Of a stretch of 64,000 nucleotides of DNA, positions 34,323 to 46,268 are shown piece by piece (positions within the stretch are counted from its first letter, which is position 1; each line of letters begins with the position of its first letter). The notes under the pieces were generated by a model. It worked only from the letters and a program-made list of their open reading frames with translations, was not told the DNA's origin and did no database searches. The DNA lies in assembly GCF_024362695.1 (NCBI RefSeq), contig NC_065406.1, positions 9,176,001 to 9,240,000 of the forward strand, written 5' to 3'. The position numbers and the translations under genes are program-made. This DNA comes from Pectinophora gossypiella. Lineage: Eukaryota; Arthropoda; Insecta; Lepidoptera; Gelechiidae.

Positions 34323-35267
34323 AAAACATGTATGTTGCTTATTTTTTCCGTAGGTACATGATTACAATCGATATCATAATAGGGCCTCAAAGAAGCACGT
34401 CCAAGCTATTATTTTTGCATAACTGATGAAAAATGTTGTCAACTCTTTTAGCTTGGACTTCTGCTCAAACTGTGCTGATAGAACGACGCGCATGTTTCTG
34501 TCGGGCAACGGTGTCAATTCAGAAATAAACTGTCTGTTTACAGGTGAATTACTACATAAACCACTCTAATCCTCACAGCCGCAAATTTATACTGGAAACT
34601 ATGCAAATACTGTGGAAAATTTCGCCAGCTATTACCGACAAAAGCCTCGAGCTTGCCTAAGCGATTCCATTCACAAACAAATCTGTCAGTTTTCAAGGAA
34701 ACCTTTTTTTAAATAATCAAGACAAAAGAGCTATGAACGTTGAACATTGTATATTGGTGTATTGGCATGCGACGAGATTGGTCGTTACAACACAATAGCA
34801 TCGAAGATTATAGTGCCAGTTGCATGTCAGATATTGTTCTAGGGGCTTCTGTAGTATAATAGTTGGCTCTAGGTACGAGTGGCCTACCTGCTATATTTTG
34901 ATGTTAATAATTTAAACATACATATATAAATTCACGCCCGTAATCCGTAAATTCGAAATATTATCTGGTATTTCATTGTAAAAACGTATACATAACCCCA
35001 AAAAAAAAAACGAATTTAATTTACTTAATCTAGAATTTTGAATAGCAATTTAAATTTTATTCCTTGTATTATAAGTATGCCTTTCACAGTTTCTCGGAAG
35101 GAGAGATACATTTTTACGTACATAAGTGCATAATGTTTTCATAGATATATTGACTTGCGACCGTCAGTATATTTATTTCTTTAAACAGCTCCCTTAGAGA
35201 GTCCTGACGACGCAGATTAATAACAGCCAACATAACACAACAACTACAATAGTATACCTGACAACAG
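34323..35267. other. No recognisable feature
   Basis: AT-rich DNA with GTCCAAGCTATTATTTTTGC near 34400 and TTTAGCTTGGACTTCTGCTC near 34448, a 9-bp inverted match only. I see no gene. Confidence 0.35.
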
Positions 35268-35400
35268 GGCTCCCTCAGCCCTGTCTAATTGAGTGCGAAC
35301 CTCGACTCAGGGTGTTCGCCTGAGAGGATAATATTTGAAAGAATTAAAGCGATTCCAGTGGGCCGATGGCGATAACCGCAGAATGAGGGAAAACGTCAAC
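35268..35400 (+). repeat. Repeat-1 middle section
   Basis: CTCCCTCAGCCCTGTCTAAT, TGAGTGCGAACCTCGACTCA, GGGTGTTCGCCTGAGAGGAT and CCAGTGGGCCGATGGCGATA correspond to the middle and 3' blocks of Repeat-1. Confidence 0.55.
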
Positions 35401-35489
35401 CGCGCCGGTGGGGTCGGTATCTTGGATTCCACAGCTTAGTTGTCTGTAGGTATTATGAATGATATTAGGCAGACAGATATTAGGCAGCT

Positions 35490-35704
35490 AAATTACTCAA
35501 TTGTATAACAATATGTTTTGTTTAAATAACGTCTAGGGCCCTGTGCCGAGGTTTTTCTTGCAGCTTCTTTTCCCCGGCTATACAGGTTGTGAGAAGTTGC
35601 AGTAGTTTTAGGCGGATGGGACGTTCGTTATGTAAAAATTGACGATTCAAAGTGTAACTATGTTACCTATTGAATAAAGATATTTTTGAATTTGAATTTG
35701 AATG
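35490..35704 (+). repeat. LINE-J 3' end
   Basis: TACTCAATTGTATAACAATA, GGGCCCTGTGCCGAGGTTTT, CTTCTTTTCCCCGGCTATAC, AGTAGTTTTAGGCGGATGGG and ATTGAATAAAGATATTTTTG end in repeated GAATTT. The same block is found on the minus strand at 47785 and 52803. Only the 3' untranslated part is present, so each copy is a 5'-truncated LINE. Confidence 0.7.
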
Positions 35705-36602
35705 AAGAAGTGAGTCGCTCTTAAAGAAAATTCATCATATTGGCCCGCATGTTAATTATATCGTAGTGGGAAGCGCACATATATCGCTATGGTTCATATC
35801 ATCTGGGGCTTTGAATAATCTGGTACGAGGGCGTAAATATCAGGGGCCTGCCCAGGGCGGAATAACATGCGCGATATGTTTTGCTGGCCGGACACGTACT
35901 TCTGAAACATAATGGAGTTCCAGGCACGTAGCTTATTCAATCATTGTTGACGTATAACCGCTTGATAATACCATTATACGTAAGATTAATCGCATATTAG
36001 GATATTCAGTACTAAGTCATTTGATTACGCCTCCATTGTATGAACAATTGGTATCCCGTTTGTTTAAGAGTAAAACCACATATTACTTAATAATACGGGA
36101 AGGTATTTCAGTACTACTGTGAAAAATAATATTGTTTTCAGCTATCCCGAACTCTTATATAATTTTTGATGTCAACAATTAGTCGGCTTTTTTAATTGAC
36201 ATTTTCGTACCCATTTACATAAAATGAAATTAAGTACCTATATTAAATTAACTACCTTCTCGTTGGGAGCCTCTTGCGAGAAACCCTCTGGAATGGCTAG
36301 GTGTGGTACAGACTAATGTCTACACATTTAAAAATGAAAGAAGGCGCTAACTTGTTGAGAAATGGGAACAACTGAAGAATAAACCACCTGCTAACATATT
36401 TTATAACTGTGTAAACGGTGCGCTAACGTGTGCGTGTTGTTCCCGGACATTTATCGCTAAAATAGAGTATATTAGCCATGTTAAAGGTCACTATCAAAGC
36501 TCAAGTACGTACTTAATGCAGTTTCAGTCGTCGTTGCCGAACTCGCCAAACATTACTCATTTTAAAAAAGATAAAGATTACTAGATTAAAATATTAAATA
36601 TG

Positions 36603-36898
36603 AAGCCGTGGTAGCCCAGTTGGAGAACGCTCGACTCTCATGTTGAGGTCGCAGGTTAGAATCCCAGCACAGGCCTGTTTTCGAATTCATGTTTGGATCA
36701 TAAATGATTTATCACGAGGAAACCATTCAGAGGAAACATTCCCGAGAAATGCGTTTCAGAGGTGTGTGACCTAACCCGTGTTGAACTGTTTTTCCCATCA
36801 GGTTGGAAGGTAAGAGGCAGTCGCTTTTTAAAAAAATCGGACCTGTCAAATCTACAGGTAAGGTAAGCGGACCCTGTGAAGACAGGATAACGCTAAGA
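36603..36898 (+). repeat. SINE-C, near full length
   Basis: The head GAAGCCGTGGTAGCCCAGTT and B-box GGTCGCAGGTTAGAATCCCA are followed by the usual body. A small deletion has removed the AGCGGTGAAGGAAAACATC block. It ends CCTGTGAAGACAGGATAACG. Confidence 0.75.
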
Positions 36899-37410
36899 AT
36901 CTTCTTCCATCCATCTGGATGGAGATTAAAATATCATTACCTACATGCGTAACATTATTAATCTACACAGTAAATACTGCTTATTCTGTGTCCACATTAC
37001 ATTATTAATTTCTTTTAATACATTTAATACTTATAATTGTTTTTCTGATTAAAATAATGTTTGTTTTTCAGTCTCTGTCTACTGAAATTTATTAAAGGTA
37101 AATGTGTGGTTATAAATAGTGTTCTATACACAACGAATCTATCAAACTCTCATAAAAGGTATTGCCATAATGTTTATTTAGGACAAGCGACATGTATGAA
37201 AAGAGATAAAACTTTTGTAGCCGGGACGAAGAGTGCGCATGTTATTTTAGAGATTTATAATATTTACATAAGTAAGTTAAAAGTGTTGCAAAGTAATCAG
37301 ATCGAAATGGCAGAATATCAGGTAACAAATGCTGAAATACCTCTTACAGACTACACTATTACTAATATATTATGTTGCGTTTCATTATTTGTCTGTTTGT
37401 GTGAAATATA

Positions 37411-37619
37411 TAGGGTGTTAGTGATATCGTAACGAATACTAAAGGGATTCAGAGTTAATATTAAGTGGAATTTTCCGTCGCAAAATACATGTGTTTTTAT
37501 TTTTTTTATAATTATTTTCAATTCTATATTTATGCGATGGAAAACTTCATTTGATATTAACTCAGAATAATGAGCTGAATCACCCTTAAAGTTTTCGTTA
37601 CGATGCCACTAACACCCTG
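37411..37619. mobile_element. MITE-M copy, TA duplication
   Basis: It starts TAGGGTGTTAGTGATATCGT and ends GCCACTAACACCCTG, flanked by TA at 37409-37410 and 37620-37621. It is 20 bp shorter than the copy at 31972 and lacks the GGGATGATTC block in the left arm. Confidence 0.82.
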
Positions 37620-38123
37620 TATACACCTGTAGAATATCTTCCTGCGTGTCACTGCTAATAAGAAGTCGCTACCACGCTACCAACGTTATAAGTGTGAGTA
37701 GGAATTCGCGCCTAAATTATTCAAGCGGGAATCAAAATGTTTCCTAATTTTATATTACTTTTTCCAGACACAATAGTTAAACAATGGGGTTTGGATTTTA
37801 AAAGGACAATCGGTATTTCGATTTTAACGTTTACATTGTTTTATCCAGGATTTTTTTTCACTGTGACAAAAGGGGTGACAAATAGGTATGTTAAAGTTGA
37901 TATCAAAATATTGGCGTATCTATCATCAAAGGGTTATTGTTTCAAAACAATATTGTCACCGTCAAACTAAAAGCTGAAAGGGATTTTTCCACAATGTATT
38001 ATGCACACAAGTATGACGCTTATATCGGGTACTTTTTCATGGTAGGTATCGTACTTTGTTACCTTACCATTATAATTAAAAAATAGCTAAAAGTGTTTGC
38101 AGAAACTAAAGCAATTATGGAAA

Positions 38124-38390
38124 CGGCCTCCGTGATCCAGTGGTTGAGCGTTGGGCTCGCGATCTGGAGGTCCCGGTTTCGAATCCCGGTGGGGACATAA
38201 GTATCACAAAAATCACTTTGTGATCCCTAGTTTGGTTAAGACATTAGAGGCTTTGTCCAAAAAGTAAGATGTTCCGTGTCCCGTTGTTCCCGGTTACTAC
38301 TTACTGGGGTTGTAGGTAAGTAGTCGTTACATGAGCCATGTCAGGGCTCAATAAAAACCCTGACACCAGGGGTTGATGAGGTTGGTTCTT
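38124..38390 (+). repeat. SINE-A, partly deleted
   Basis: The head CGGCCTCCGTGATCCAGTGG and B-box CGGTTTCGAATCCCGGTGGG are intact. The body lacks the GATCACCTGATT and CTTCGGAAGGCACG segments, and the copy ends GGGGTTGATGAGGTTGGTTC. Twelve C's in a row follow at about 38409. Confidence 0.72.
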
Positions 38391-38429
38391 CTAAATGTGT
38401 TTGTTTATAGCGTGCACCCCCCCCCCCCC

Positions 38430-39780
38430 TTCCCTTCTTTGGGCACATGTCTGAGATACGTAGGTAATTGGTCTAGTGCTTTATTCACGTATTACTGTTT
38501 TTAAATGTAATCCCATCTAAAAGAGTTAAAGAGACATTTTCAAAGAAAATATTCTATACACTAGTAACAATTTATACTAATAGTGTATTTAAAAAATATA
38601 CTTAAGGCCCTCAATCACTTTCTCGTTTATGGTGGGGTACATTATTGTTATGTATAACCCCAACAAACGACAGGAAAGTGCACTGTTATCCTCGCACTTG
38701 ATTACGCTGCTGAGATGTGAGAAGAAATCAAACTCACATTTCATAATGTATTTCTTTTTTGTTCCCCACAAAAAATATAAGTAAACTAAAACTGTTTCCA
38801 AAGTTCTTACGTCATCGAGGTTGTAATCAATTTGTTTTCTATTTATATGTCTTCGAAAGAATTACATAAAGTTGATCCTCTTCTGAAACGTTTCGAAAAC
38901 ATTTACATACAATTTAACTTTGCGTAGACGCCTGTTTACCATAAGTTGTTCGTTTATTTCTCTAGATTTTCTGGCTGGGTTTATTCTCGTGGGATCTCAT
39001 TATTTTCCGGTGTTTTATAAAAGGTGTATGATAATTTTGCACTTGAGTTAAATGTATGCAAAATGTCATGCAGACGATACGAGTAATCGCACCGCGCTCA
39101 CGCTAAATTCCACCGTGTTTTATTTATAAACGTCAAGATATAACTTGGAATTTAGGTGTCATTTCGTTGAGTTTATGAGACGGCCAATGAGCATCACAAC
39201 GGAACGTAATATTAGGACAGACGTCAATTATCATCCGGTTCATTTCTTTGTCGTTTTTATTTATTTTTAAATTGATGTGACAATGAGACTATAATTTAAT
39301 AATTTATTGAACGTGACACGACAAGATAAACGCAAATAAAATTTATTTATTTATATATGAAAAGCATAAAACATGAGGTATAATTTTTTGCTCGTCAGTC
39401 GAGTTGTGTACTTCAACTTACTTGAACTGTTTTCTCCTAGAGGTATATTAGGTATGCGATGTTGCAGATACCCGTTTGCAAGTTTGAATTGTATAACGCA
39501 TATTAGGTTATTGTAAGTTATATCGGTGTGTGTGTGTGTGACGAGATGTGCTCACGCTGCGTACCATTACACTCAACTTATTGTTTATTTTATAATAATA
39601 CTTCTTTGTACGTCTCGCCAGTGATGATGGCTAGTCCACGTTCAAATGGCCCTCCATTTTGGTGGACAGTAAATTGTATTAGATTTGCGTTTATTTTGTC
39701 GTGTATTTTGTTCATGCTGAATTACTGCCTTTGATAAATAAATTAAACCTTTATGTCAGTCACATAACAGCTACAATGAT
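38430..39780. other. No gene recognised
   Basis: AT-rich DNA with a (GT)n run at 39527-39540. The short open frames have no domain signature. Confidence 0.35.
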
Positions 39781-39799
39781 TTGACAAGGCAATCAATTA

Positions 39800-40020
39800 T
39801 AACGGAACGTGTCGGGTGCCACAATGGTCGATTGGGCCAGGATCGAGGGTCACGCATTGTTCCTGTAATCACGTGCGTCGTCGGCGCCGCTTGACGCCTC
39901 TTCACCATGATTGCTTGGTCGAGGTGACATGACTTCCTCTCCCGTATCAAGCGACGGGTGTAATGCTTATTTAGTTTTGCGTGCAGCTCTGCTCTTCCCG
40001 CGAACCGCACGAGTAGGTAC
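39800..40020. other. Unexplained CpG-rich patch
   Basis: The patch is much richer in G, C and CpG than its surroundings (GTGCGTCGTCGGCGCCGCTT, TATCAAGCGACGGGTG). An open frame of about 90 codons covers it on the minus strand (39771-40046), but I recognise no domain, and it overlaps the start of Repeat-4. It could be a decayed exon, a promoter or a transposon fragment. Confidence 0.3.
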
Positions 40021-40041
40021 CTACGCATATATATTTTTTCA

Positions 40042-40305
40042 TACAATTGGACATTTTCCTATGTCAGATAAATTATCAAATTCTGATTAATAAATACAGA
40101 CAGATTTAAAGGTGACGTAAAACGTTTTCTTTTCTATTTAACTCATTTATGAATAATAAAGATAAATGTAATAATAAGTGCGACACTTTGTCACGTTTTC
40201 CTACGACGTTGCAGGTTGCTTTTTTATACAAATTCCATAGTAATTTCGTGTTTTGACGTTTAGTAAAAAGTATCTGATTTGACTAGTTGGAAACTAGCCT
40301 ATTGT
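40042..40305 (+). repeat. Repeat-4 copy 2
   Basis: See 5564-5830; the same blocks in the same order and orientation. Here GACGTCACCGGATGCG is changed to GACGTTGCAGGTTGC. Confidence 0.65.
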
Positions 40306-41880
40306 TTCAAGTTATTGTTACGCATATTATAGTTACGGAGTAGACACCTATTTGATTCTTTGAGACAATTGTGATTTATGACGCTTTATTATAAAAAATA
40401 TTTCATTTCTTTCTAGACGTCTTGGCAATTTATTATCAGATCACATAAAGTTCCACTCTAAAAATATCTTGCTTAAACAAAAGAAAATATCAATGAACAC
40501 GTCCTTTATAATGCTACGGACTTATACAGGATGGGCAGTTAATCTGTCGTTGTATAGGAGGACAATACGAAGAATTTAATCCGAAACAAGGAATTCCGGG
40601 CGGATATTTTCAACTCAATAAATAATTATAATACTACTACGCAAGTGGGTTCTGGGATTGGAAGAAACTCACGCAGCCCAAAACAGAATGGTGATTCACA
40701 ACATACGCGATACAATTCTTATACAGAGCTAAGCATTTCACTTGACAGTGCACTGTACTGAACGCTTCACTACACCGTTACTTCAACTTCACTTCCATTA
40801 TTTCTCCACTTTCCTTTTTACTCTTCTTATTTCTTTTGCGATCACTTTAGAAACTGAACTGGCCTCCAGGCGCAGCTCACGGTCCTTTTGTTTCCCGAAA
40901 CACTAGATTTTTCAAGGTTCCAAATTTGAAACTACCTATATGTATTTCGGAAGATTCTATTTGCGAGAACTTTTTGGTTATAAACTCTTTGATAATTTTG
41001 TTTTTGTCAGTGTGATGTACATTGTCAGTGCCGATCTCATTGTACATTGTCACATCACTGATCAAAGAGAATTTAATTCACTACTCATTGATATTACAAA
41101 CTTCGTATATAGCAAGCACTACGACTGTTACCAAAGCTTAATTAATCTTAATACTATATGATGCACTAACGTAAGAACCCAACTCGAACATAGTTTCTCA
41201 CTTACCTACGTGAACAGTTAAAATTGTATTAAATACTTAAAGTACATTAACATTTGCTTTTAATATATGTAGCTGAAATTTAGTGGAAAATTATGCACTT
41301 TGCTTTTGCTTGTAGTCGAATTTGGTTGGAAAGTTTTCCTGGATTTATGATGATTTTATTATGATTTTATTACGCGAAAAGTGGAAAGATGAGGAATCCA
41401 GCAATCCAGTCCAGGAATTTGGACGTTCAGTCAAAGAGCCTTGCTAAGTTGCAAATGTTCCTTTGTTTATATATGTTAGCAATCGTGGAAACGTGGCCGA
41501 ATCCGCCGATTTTTTTTTTTAATTTTGATTGGAGGAAATGCATGCTTCTAGAATCGGGCGAGTAAGTTATAGAGCGAAATGTATTGAAATTGGATATATA
41601 AATTGTATATACATTCTAAGCAGCAAATGTAAAATCAAATAATTATACTTGTTATTTACGTACACAGTAAAAATGGTTTTCCACCTTATAACCCACACGA
41701 TAAAAAGACGAAGTAAAAATAATAATTCAAAAAAATAAAGTCATCTCAAGAAAAAACAAAAATGAAACTTACACTAAATTACATGACAGGAACATAAAAA
41801 GAACGAACCAAATAAAAAAATACGTAGAATGTTGGTCGAAAAAGTTAAATGTTCCTTTTCTCTGTCCTTTTGCCTGTATG
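40306..41880. other. No gene recognised
   Basis: AT-rich. Only a SINE-A tail scrap (CACCTTATAACCCACACGAT at 41682) can be assigned. The overlapping open frames at 40877-41161 on the two strands carry no domain. Confidence 0.35.
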
Positions 41881-42401
41881 TCGATTCTGTAGATCTCGAA
41901 CAATAACTCGCTTATCACTTCGACGCTCACTTACACTTCGCATTCGATCTCACCTGACCTTGATTTCGTATTCTGTAAACATCACTAGCTCACTTGCGAA
42001 GTGAAGTGAGCTTCGATATATCTTTCGAGTAACTAGTGATTGGCGCTTAATGAGAAGATACCAATCGGTAATAACCGATTTATTGTTTTTAGCTAAAATA
42101 ATGAAATTCTGCCAAAGAACTATAATTTGGATGATTTTATTCACGTTTCTGTACTCGAATTTAAATTACTCAAGCCTTAATAAGTTAAATTATAATGTTT
42201 TTAATCATAAACTTAATTCTTTTGGATGAATGAGCATTGAGTCTATGCTTACATTTTTATAACTCAAAGCTAAAAAAAAGTTTTGTACGAATGTTTGAAA
42301 ACAAAGTTGAGGAATTTCAAGTGCATTTATATGTTTTTAAGTGGTTTGGTGCATAGATTGTGGTGTTTTGGCTGCGTGTGGACATATTTTGAAACGGGAT
42401 A

Positions 42402-43434
42402 ATGAAGTAAGTTTATTCTTTTACTTAAAATTAATCTCTTACTGACTGGAATTATTTTGTTTTGTAACAAAAACAAAAATCTTTTCAGTGTAAGCGAGCG
42501 CTCATCCCATCTGTCCTTTGCCCTAATAGAAGCAATGATTGACTTCCTGGAGAGAAACCCAGATCTGGCAAAGGGTTTTTCAAAAACTCAATATGCCAGA
42601 GAGTGGAGCACTAGGAAGTTTAGTCATAGCGGCTCAATAATATGGGTGGGACGATTAAAACATACAAGCAGTGGACCAAAGTGAGTATGTTAATATTAAT
42701 ATTTCTTGTCCGGAATACTGTTCTTGAAGCATTTCAAATGTAAAAAAAATTGAATTTCAACGTAGCTTGTTTATTGAGTTTGTCAATCTCTGCAATTTAT
42801 TCATTAACAATGTACCTACTAACGCATTCTAAACACTTTAAACTTATATATTATCTGTCTGAGTAAAAACGTGCCGTTAAAAAAGTAGCAGCACAGGCTG
42901 CAGCTAGACGTAGGACTGGTGGTGGGGTGGAGGATGTAGCTGAACTTGCATTGGAGGAACGGATAGTGGCTTTGTATAGGGGTTCAGGGTTTGGTACTGG
43001 AGATGCCCACTGGGAATCCAGCTATTTTTAGTCAGAGTTTTATTAAATTAGCTGTGTTCGTCGTTATTATACTAAAATAATAATAATAAAGTACATGATT
43101 TTATTTTCAGCAATCAGACCCAATACAATTGGTTCCCCAGCCTCACTCTTTAATACAAAGCAGTGGACATTCAGAAGTACGTATTTCAGTTTATTTGATC
43201 TAATGTTATTTTGACTACATTTATGTGCTGAAATAAACTACTATTACTCTTACAGATTTCAGTGAGTTGAAGAGCAGCAGTTAGAAATTCAGCGGCCCAA
43301 TGCATCGGTCAAGGCGACCATGATGAAGCGCAGCATTGAGAGAGACGGAATTGCCGCTAACGCTGTGGCGGCAGTGGAGGAAGGATTAAATGCGCTAGCA
43401 GAAGCTATTAGGTTGAACTGGGGTCAAATAAATA
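42402..43434 (+). pseudogene. Harbinger-associated Myb/SANT-like DNA-binding gene, broken
   Basis: Such proteins help import the Harbinger transposase and bind its ends. A start ATGAA with donor GTAAGT at 42407 could splice to TTTTCAG at 42488. That exon gives VSERSSHLSFALIEAMIDFL, then NPDLAKG and YAREWS, matching the start of the Myb/SANT-like (zeste-type) domain (helix 1, E/D-rich, then R..W). The conserved end of the domain (NNMGGT, KTYKQWTK) is in a different frame from about 42630, so there is a frameshift. A third segment at 42866-43029 reads AVKKVAAQAAARRRTGGG, then LEERIVALYRGSG, which fits the TGGG and ELEERI linker of the family and ends in a stop. A last segment (43266-43434, LEIQRPNASVKATMMKRSIE, NALAEAIRL) looks like the C-terminal coiled region but starts after a stop. 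Confidence 0.68.
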
Positions 43435-43927
43435 AGTATTTAAATTGTAATTTTATATTTTCAAGTTTTAAAGTAGATTATTATACGTTATATTATTATT
43501 ATTCGTTGTTTCTTTTCTGGTTTTGCTTATATTACAATCTTTTTTTTTTCAATGTTCTTAGTACTAAATATAAATAATAATAAAAAACTGTTATTTATTC
43601 ATAAAATACAATTTTGAAGTTAATAGCAGACCCTAAAGTAATAATAGCCTATTATATACAATTGTATTGTATAACATTACACAAAGTAGGTAATTCTGTA
43701 TGATAACAACACACTCACCTATACCTCTAAATTACCTGTTATTCCTTAGTATGTACTATAACTAGATCTACATAGATAATTAAAATATTTAGTCCTAAGG
43801 TTCTGTTACTCTTCTCACACTGAGGTGGAGTTAACGTCGACGCGATCACCACAATCTATTCACAAGATCTTTGACTTTTTTTTCTTTGTCCTTTGAGGCC
43901 TTTGCGACCGTCCAACATTTAAATTAT

Positions 43928-45534
43928 CATGATTTGGCACGTTGCCTTCTCTGTGTCTCGGCTGCCACCTGAGCTTCCTCTAGGTTTTCATCTTCAGTCA
44001 AATTAACTACCTCCATTCCAGCCCGGTTGAACACGTTATGCAGAATACAACATGCATTTCAACTTTATCAGGATGATAGTCTAGGACCCTGTGTACTAAC
44101 AAACACCTGAAGCGTCTTCAACAAACCATTTGGCGTTTTACGGAGTTGCGCAAGCATGTTATAATATGTTTCAGGAGTATTGTCTGGGGCATTATTTATA
44201 GGTGTCATAAGGTTAGCCCGCTCAGCATATCCAGAACCACCTGAAATATATGAAGAATACAACTTTATTACTAAATATTTAAACCAATTGTTAGTAAGGA
44301 ATTCCTTACTAATAAAACTGAAACGTAAGTTTGTTGCTGCTTTTACAGAATTATACAGTAAACCACGAGAAATGTTGCATTTAGATAGCTGATGAATGGT
44401 CTAGAAAAGAATTTCAGTTAGATACTCTGTATCCTATTAAATAAATCTAAAAACTTTTTTAATAGATTTGTTAAGGGCCAACTTATAATTATTTTTATCA
44501 CTTTTATAAATATATTATATCTTTACTAAAGAAAAACTTACCAAACAAAACAATTTCTTCACCAGCATTTGTCAAAGCCTCTAAGTGATCTCTTACATCT
44601 TCATTAAAAATAAAACTGTCATCTGTAATCTAAAAAATAGGTACTTAATCTAAGATTAGGGAGATGATCATCAAATAATAATTTGAGAACCTCTAAGATG
44701 TTTGATCAAGCGGGACAAGAGATTCTAATTCACTTACCAATTGCACATGATATTTTTTCAATTGCACATCCTAGCATGATAATTCTTACGACAGAAGAAG
44801 CGCTCTTCATGCTCAGCCGGTCTTTTTAAGTTACGAGAGTGCCATCAATGCTGCCAATGTCATCTTGAAATTGTCAATTTTTCATGAAACCTGTAATTCA
44901 ATACAAGAAAGTAGATAGTGGGTACTCGTATTAGGGTTTCAACGCATGTTTTATCACAAAAATCTTCAAATATAAATCTCCTCTTTAATATTTGTCTTTC
45001 TTGTATATTTTGGGGAAACCTTATATACTTTTTCATCATGTTCGGATTGTTGAGTACCTTAACCACTTTGTTTATGCAGCAGGATGCAGATGTTTGGGAC
45101 AAATAGGTCCGAACATTTTCTTTTATAATGTTTAGTAGCTGCCACTAGCCAAAAATGACAAGGTACACAATATGTGTGGAATAGTATGCTATCAATCTAT
45201 TTTAACAAAATAACGATAATTTATTTGATAGGTAGGAGGTATTAGATAGATAGGTAATTTTCTCACCTTAATACGAGTTGTAAGTCCTTTTCTTCGACGT
45301 TTGGTACTTTTTTATTATAGGGAGCAACTCAAGCTCGAGTTGGTCGATTAATTGCTTCGAAAGACTATATACGCTGACATAGTTATCATCTCGGGTCAAT
45401 AGAGACAGACTACGAATTTCATAGGCTTGTCGACGTAACTCAAAATTGTCCAAAGTATGAGCTTCCTCTAATAAACACTTTAATAATAAAAACATTTGAG
45501 CGATTTTCAACAGAAGAAACATGTACACTAGCAC
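43928..45534 (-). pseudogene. PIF/Harbinger transposase (HARBI1-like), broken, multi-exon
   Basis: Five blocks on the minus strand follow the family order. 45268-45534: NFELRRQAYEIRSLSLLTRD with LSKQLIDQLELELLP, the N-terminal helix region. 44860-45102: SASCCINKVVKVLNN with YIRFPQNIQE, the region before the catalytic core. 44744-44860: GSIDGT (first catalytic Asp) and, in another frame, EHEERFFCRKNYHARM. 44541-44629: ITDDSFIFNEDVRDHLE with an AG acceptor and GTAAGT donor (second Asp region). 44013-44262: GSGYAERANLMTPI, then a frame change to RFRCLLVHRV and DYHPDKVEMHVVFCITC. A C-terminal tail EEAQVAAETQRRQRAKS ends near 43928. At least two frame changes and the loss of the usual D in GDSGY show that it is not functional. 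Confidence 0.8.
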
Positions 45535-45817
45535 CAGATAAAATACTACACTAAAGTTTTTTAAACATTAATCTATTAAATTACCTTAATTGAAACTTAT
45601 TGAGTCTTATTAGACACGATATCACCAGCAAATAACTAATTTCACTCGACGAACATCAACTTTTTATTTGACAGATCAAATCGAGTTCGTAAGTGAAGTG
45701 AATAGCGAAGTGAACGGGGAATCACCCTTACAGAATGCGGATACATCTGTCATCTCATACTAAAAACGTCAAAATCTCGCATCAACTTTAGTTCGACTCG
45801 CCGCCGTACTCGCAACT

Positions 45818-46159
45818 GTGTCGCTAGTGTGCATTCAACTTAAGTACATGTCTTACAGAATGCCAAAACAAAAACTCACCGCGGATTCAGATGCGAGTTT
45901 CAAAAATTACCTTACAGAATTGCACTGCTGGCTAGGCCTAGGTAAGGAACACACAACAGAATCACGACACCATAACGCAAAAGTTACACCGCAAGCTATT
46001 GCATTTCTTATTGCGTTGCGGTCTGTGGCCGCGCAGAATTTTGGGTTCCGTCGCACTGTTTACGTACTCACCATAAGTTTTGCCATAAAGAAATTACAAC
46101 CATTAGACCATTACAAAATAAATGTCGCACAACATAAACAAAAATTACGGGACCTTTAA
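45818..46159 (+). other. Open frame of unknown nature next to a retroelement-like 3' end
   Basis: 113 codons with no domain I recognise (TADSDASFKNYLTELHCWLG, RRTVYVLTISFAIKK). It lies just outside the Harbinger right end. The region 45770-45840 is richer in CpG (GACTCGCCGCCGTACTCGCA). It is followed at 46200 by the same TTTTGTAATTG...GGTGCAATAAA 3' end as at 290-353. It could be an expressed retro-copy or a transposon ORF; chance is also possible. Confidence 0.3.
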
Positions 46160-46199
46160 AATTAGTTTTCAGAATACATAGATTCGTTAAGAGAGAGGT

Positions 46200-46268
46200 G
46201 TACTTAGTTAAGAGTCTTTTGTAATTGTTTCTTTTTATTTTGGTGCAATAAAGTGTATTTGTATTGTA
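46200..46268 (+). repeat. Retroelement-type 3' end
   Basis: AGAGTCTTTTGTAATTGTTT and TTTTGGTGCAATAAAGTGTA followed by TTTGTATTGTATT matches 290-353. AATAAA serves as a polyadenylation signal for the plus strand. Confidence 0.5.

Larger units (their letters stand above)
41882..45740. mobile_element. Degenerate PIF/Harbinger transposon with two gene remnants
   Basis: Between similar ends lie a Myb/SANT-like gene (+) and a Harbinger transposase (-), the usual pair for this superfamily. End-like sequence starting ATTCTGTA and followed by CACTTCG/CGAAGTG words is seen at 41885 and again at 41969 on the left and, inverted, up to about 45738 on the right (CCCTTACAGAATGCGG). Which left end is the real one is unclear and I found no convincing 3-bp target duplication, so the limits are good to about 100 bp. 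Both genes carry frameshifts or stops. Confidence 0.7.

Noticed and set aside
37061..37432. 123-codon plus-strand frame
   Set aside because: Low-complexity AT-rich codons, no domain, and its 3' end runs into a MITE-M, so it is probably chance.
42457..42684. 75-codon frame as an intact small gene
   Set aside because: It is one exon of the Harbinger Myb-like gene with a frameshift before its end; the family's KTYKQWTK block lies in another frame.
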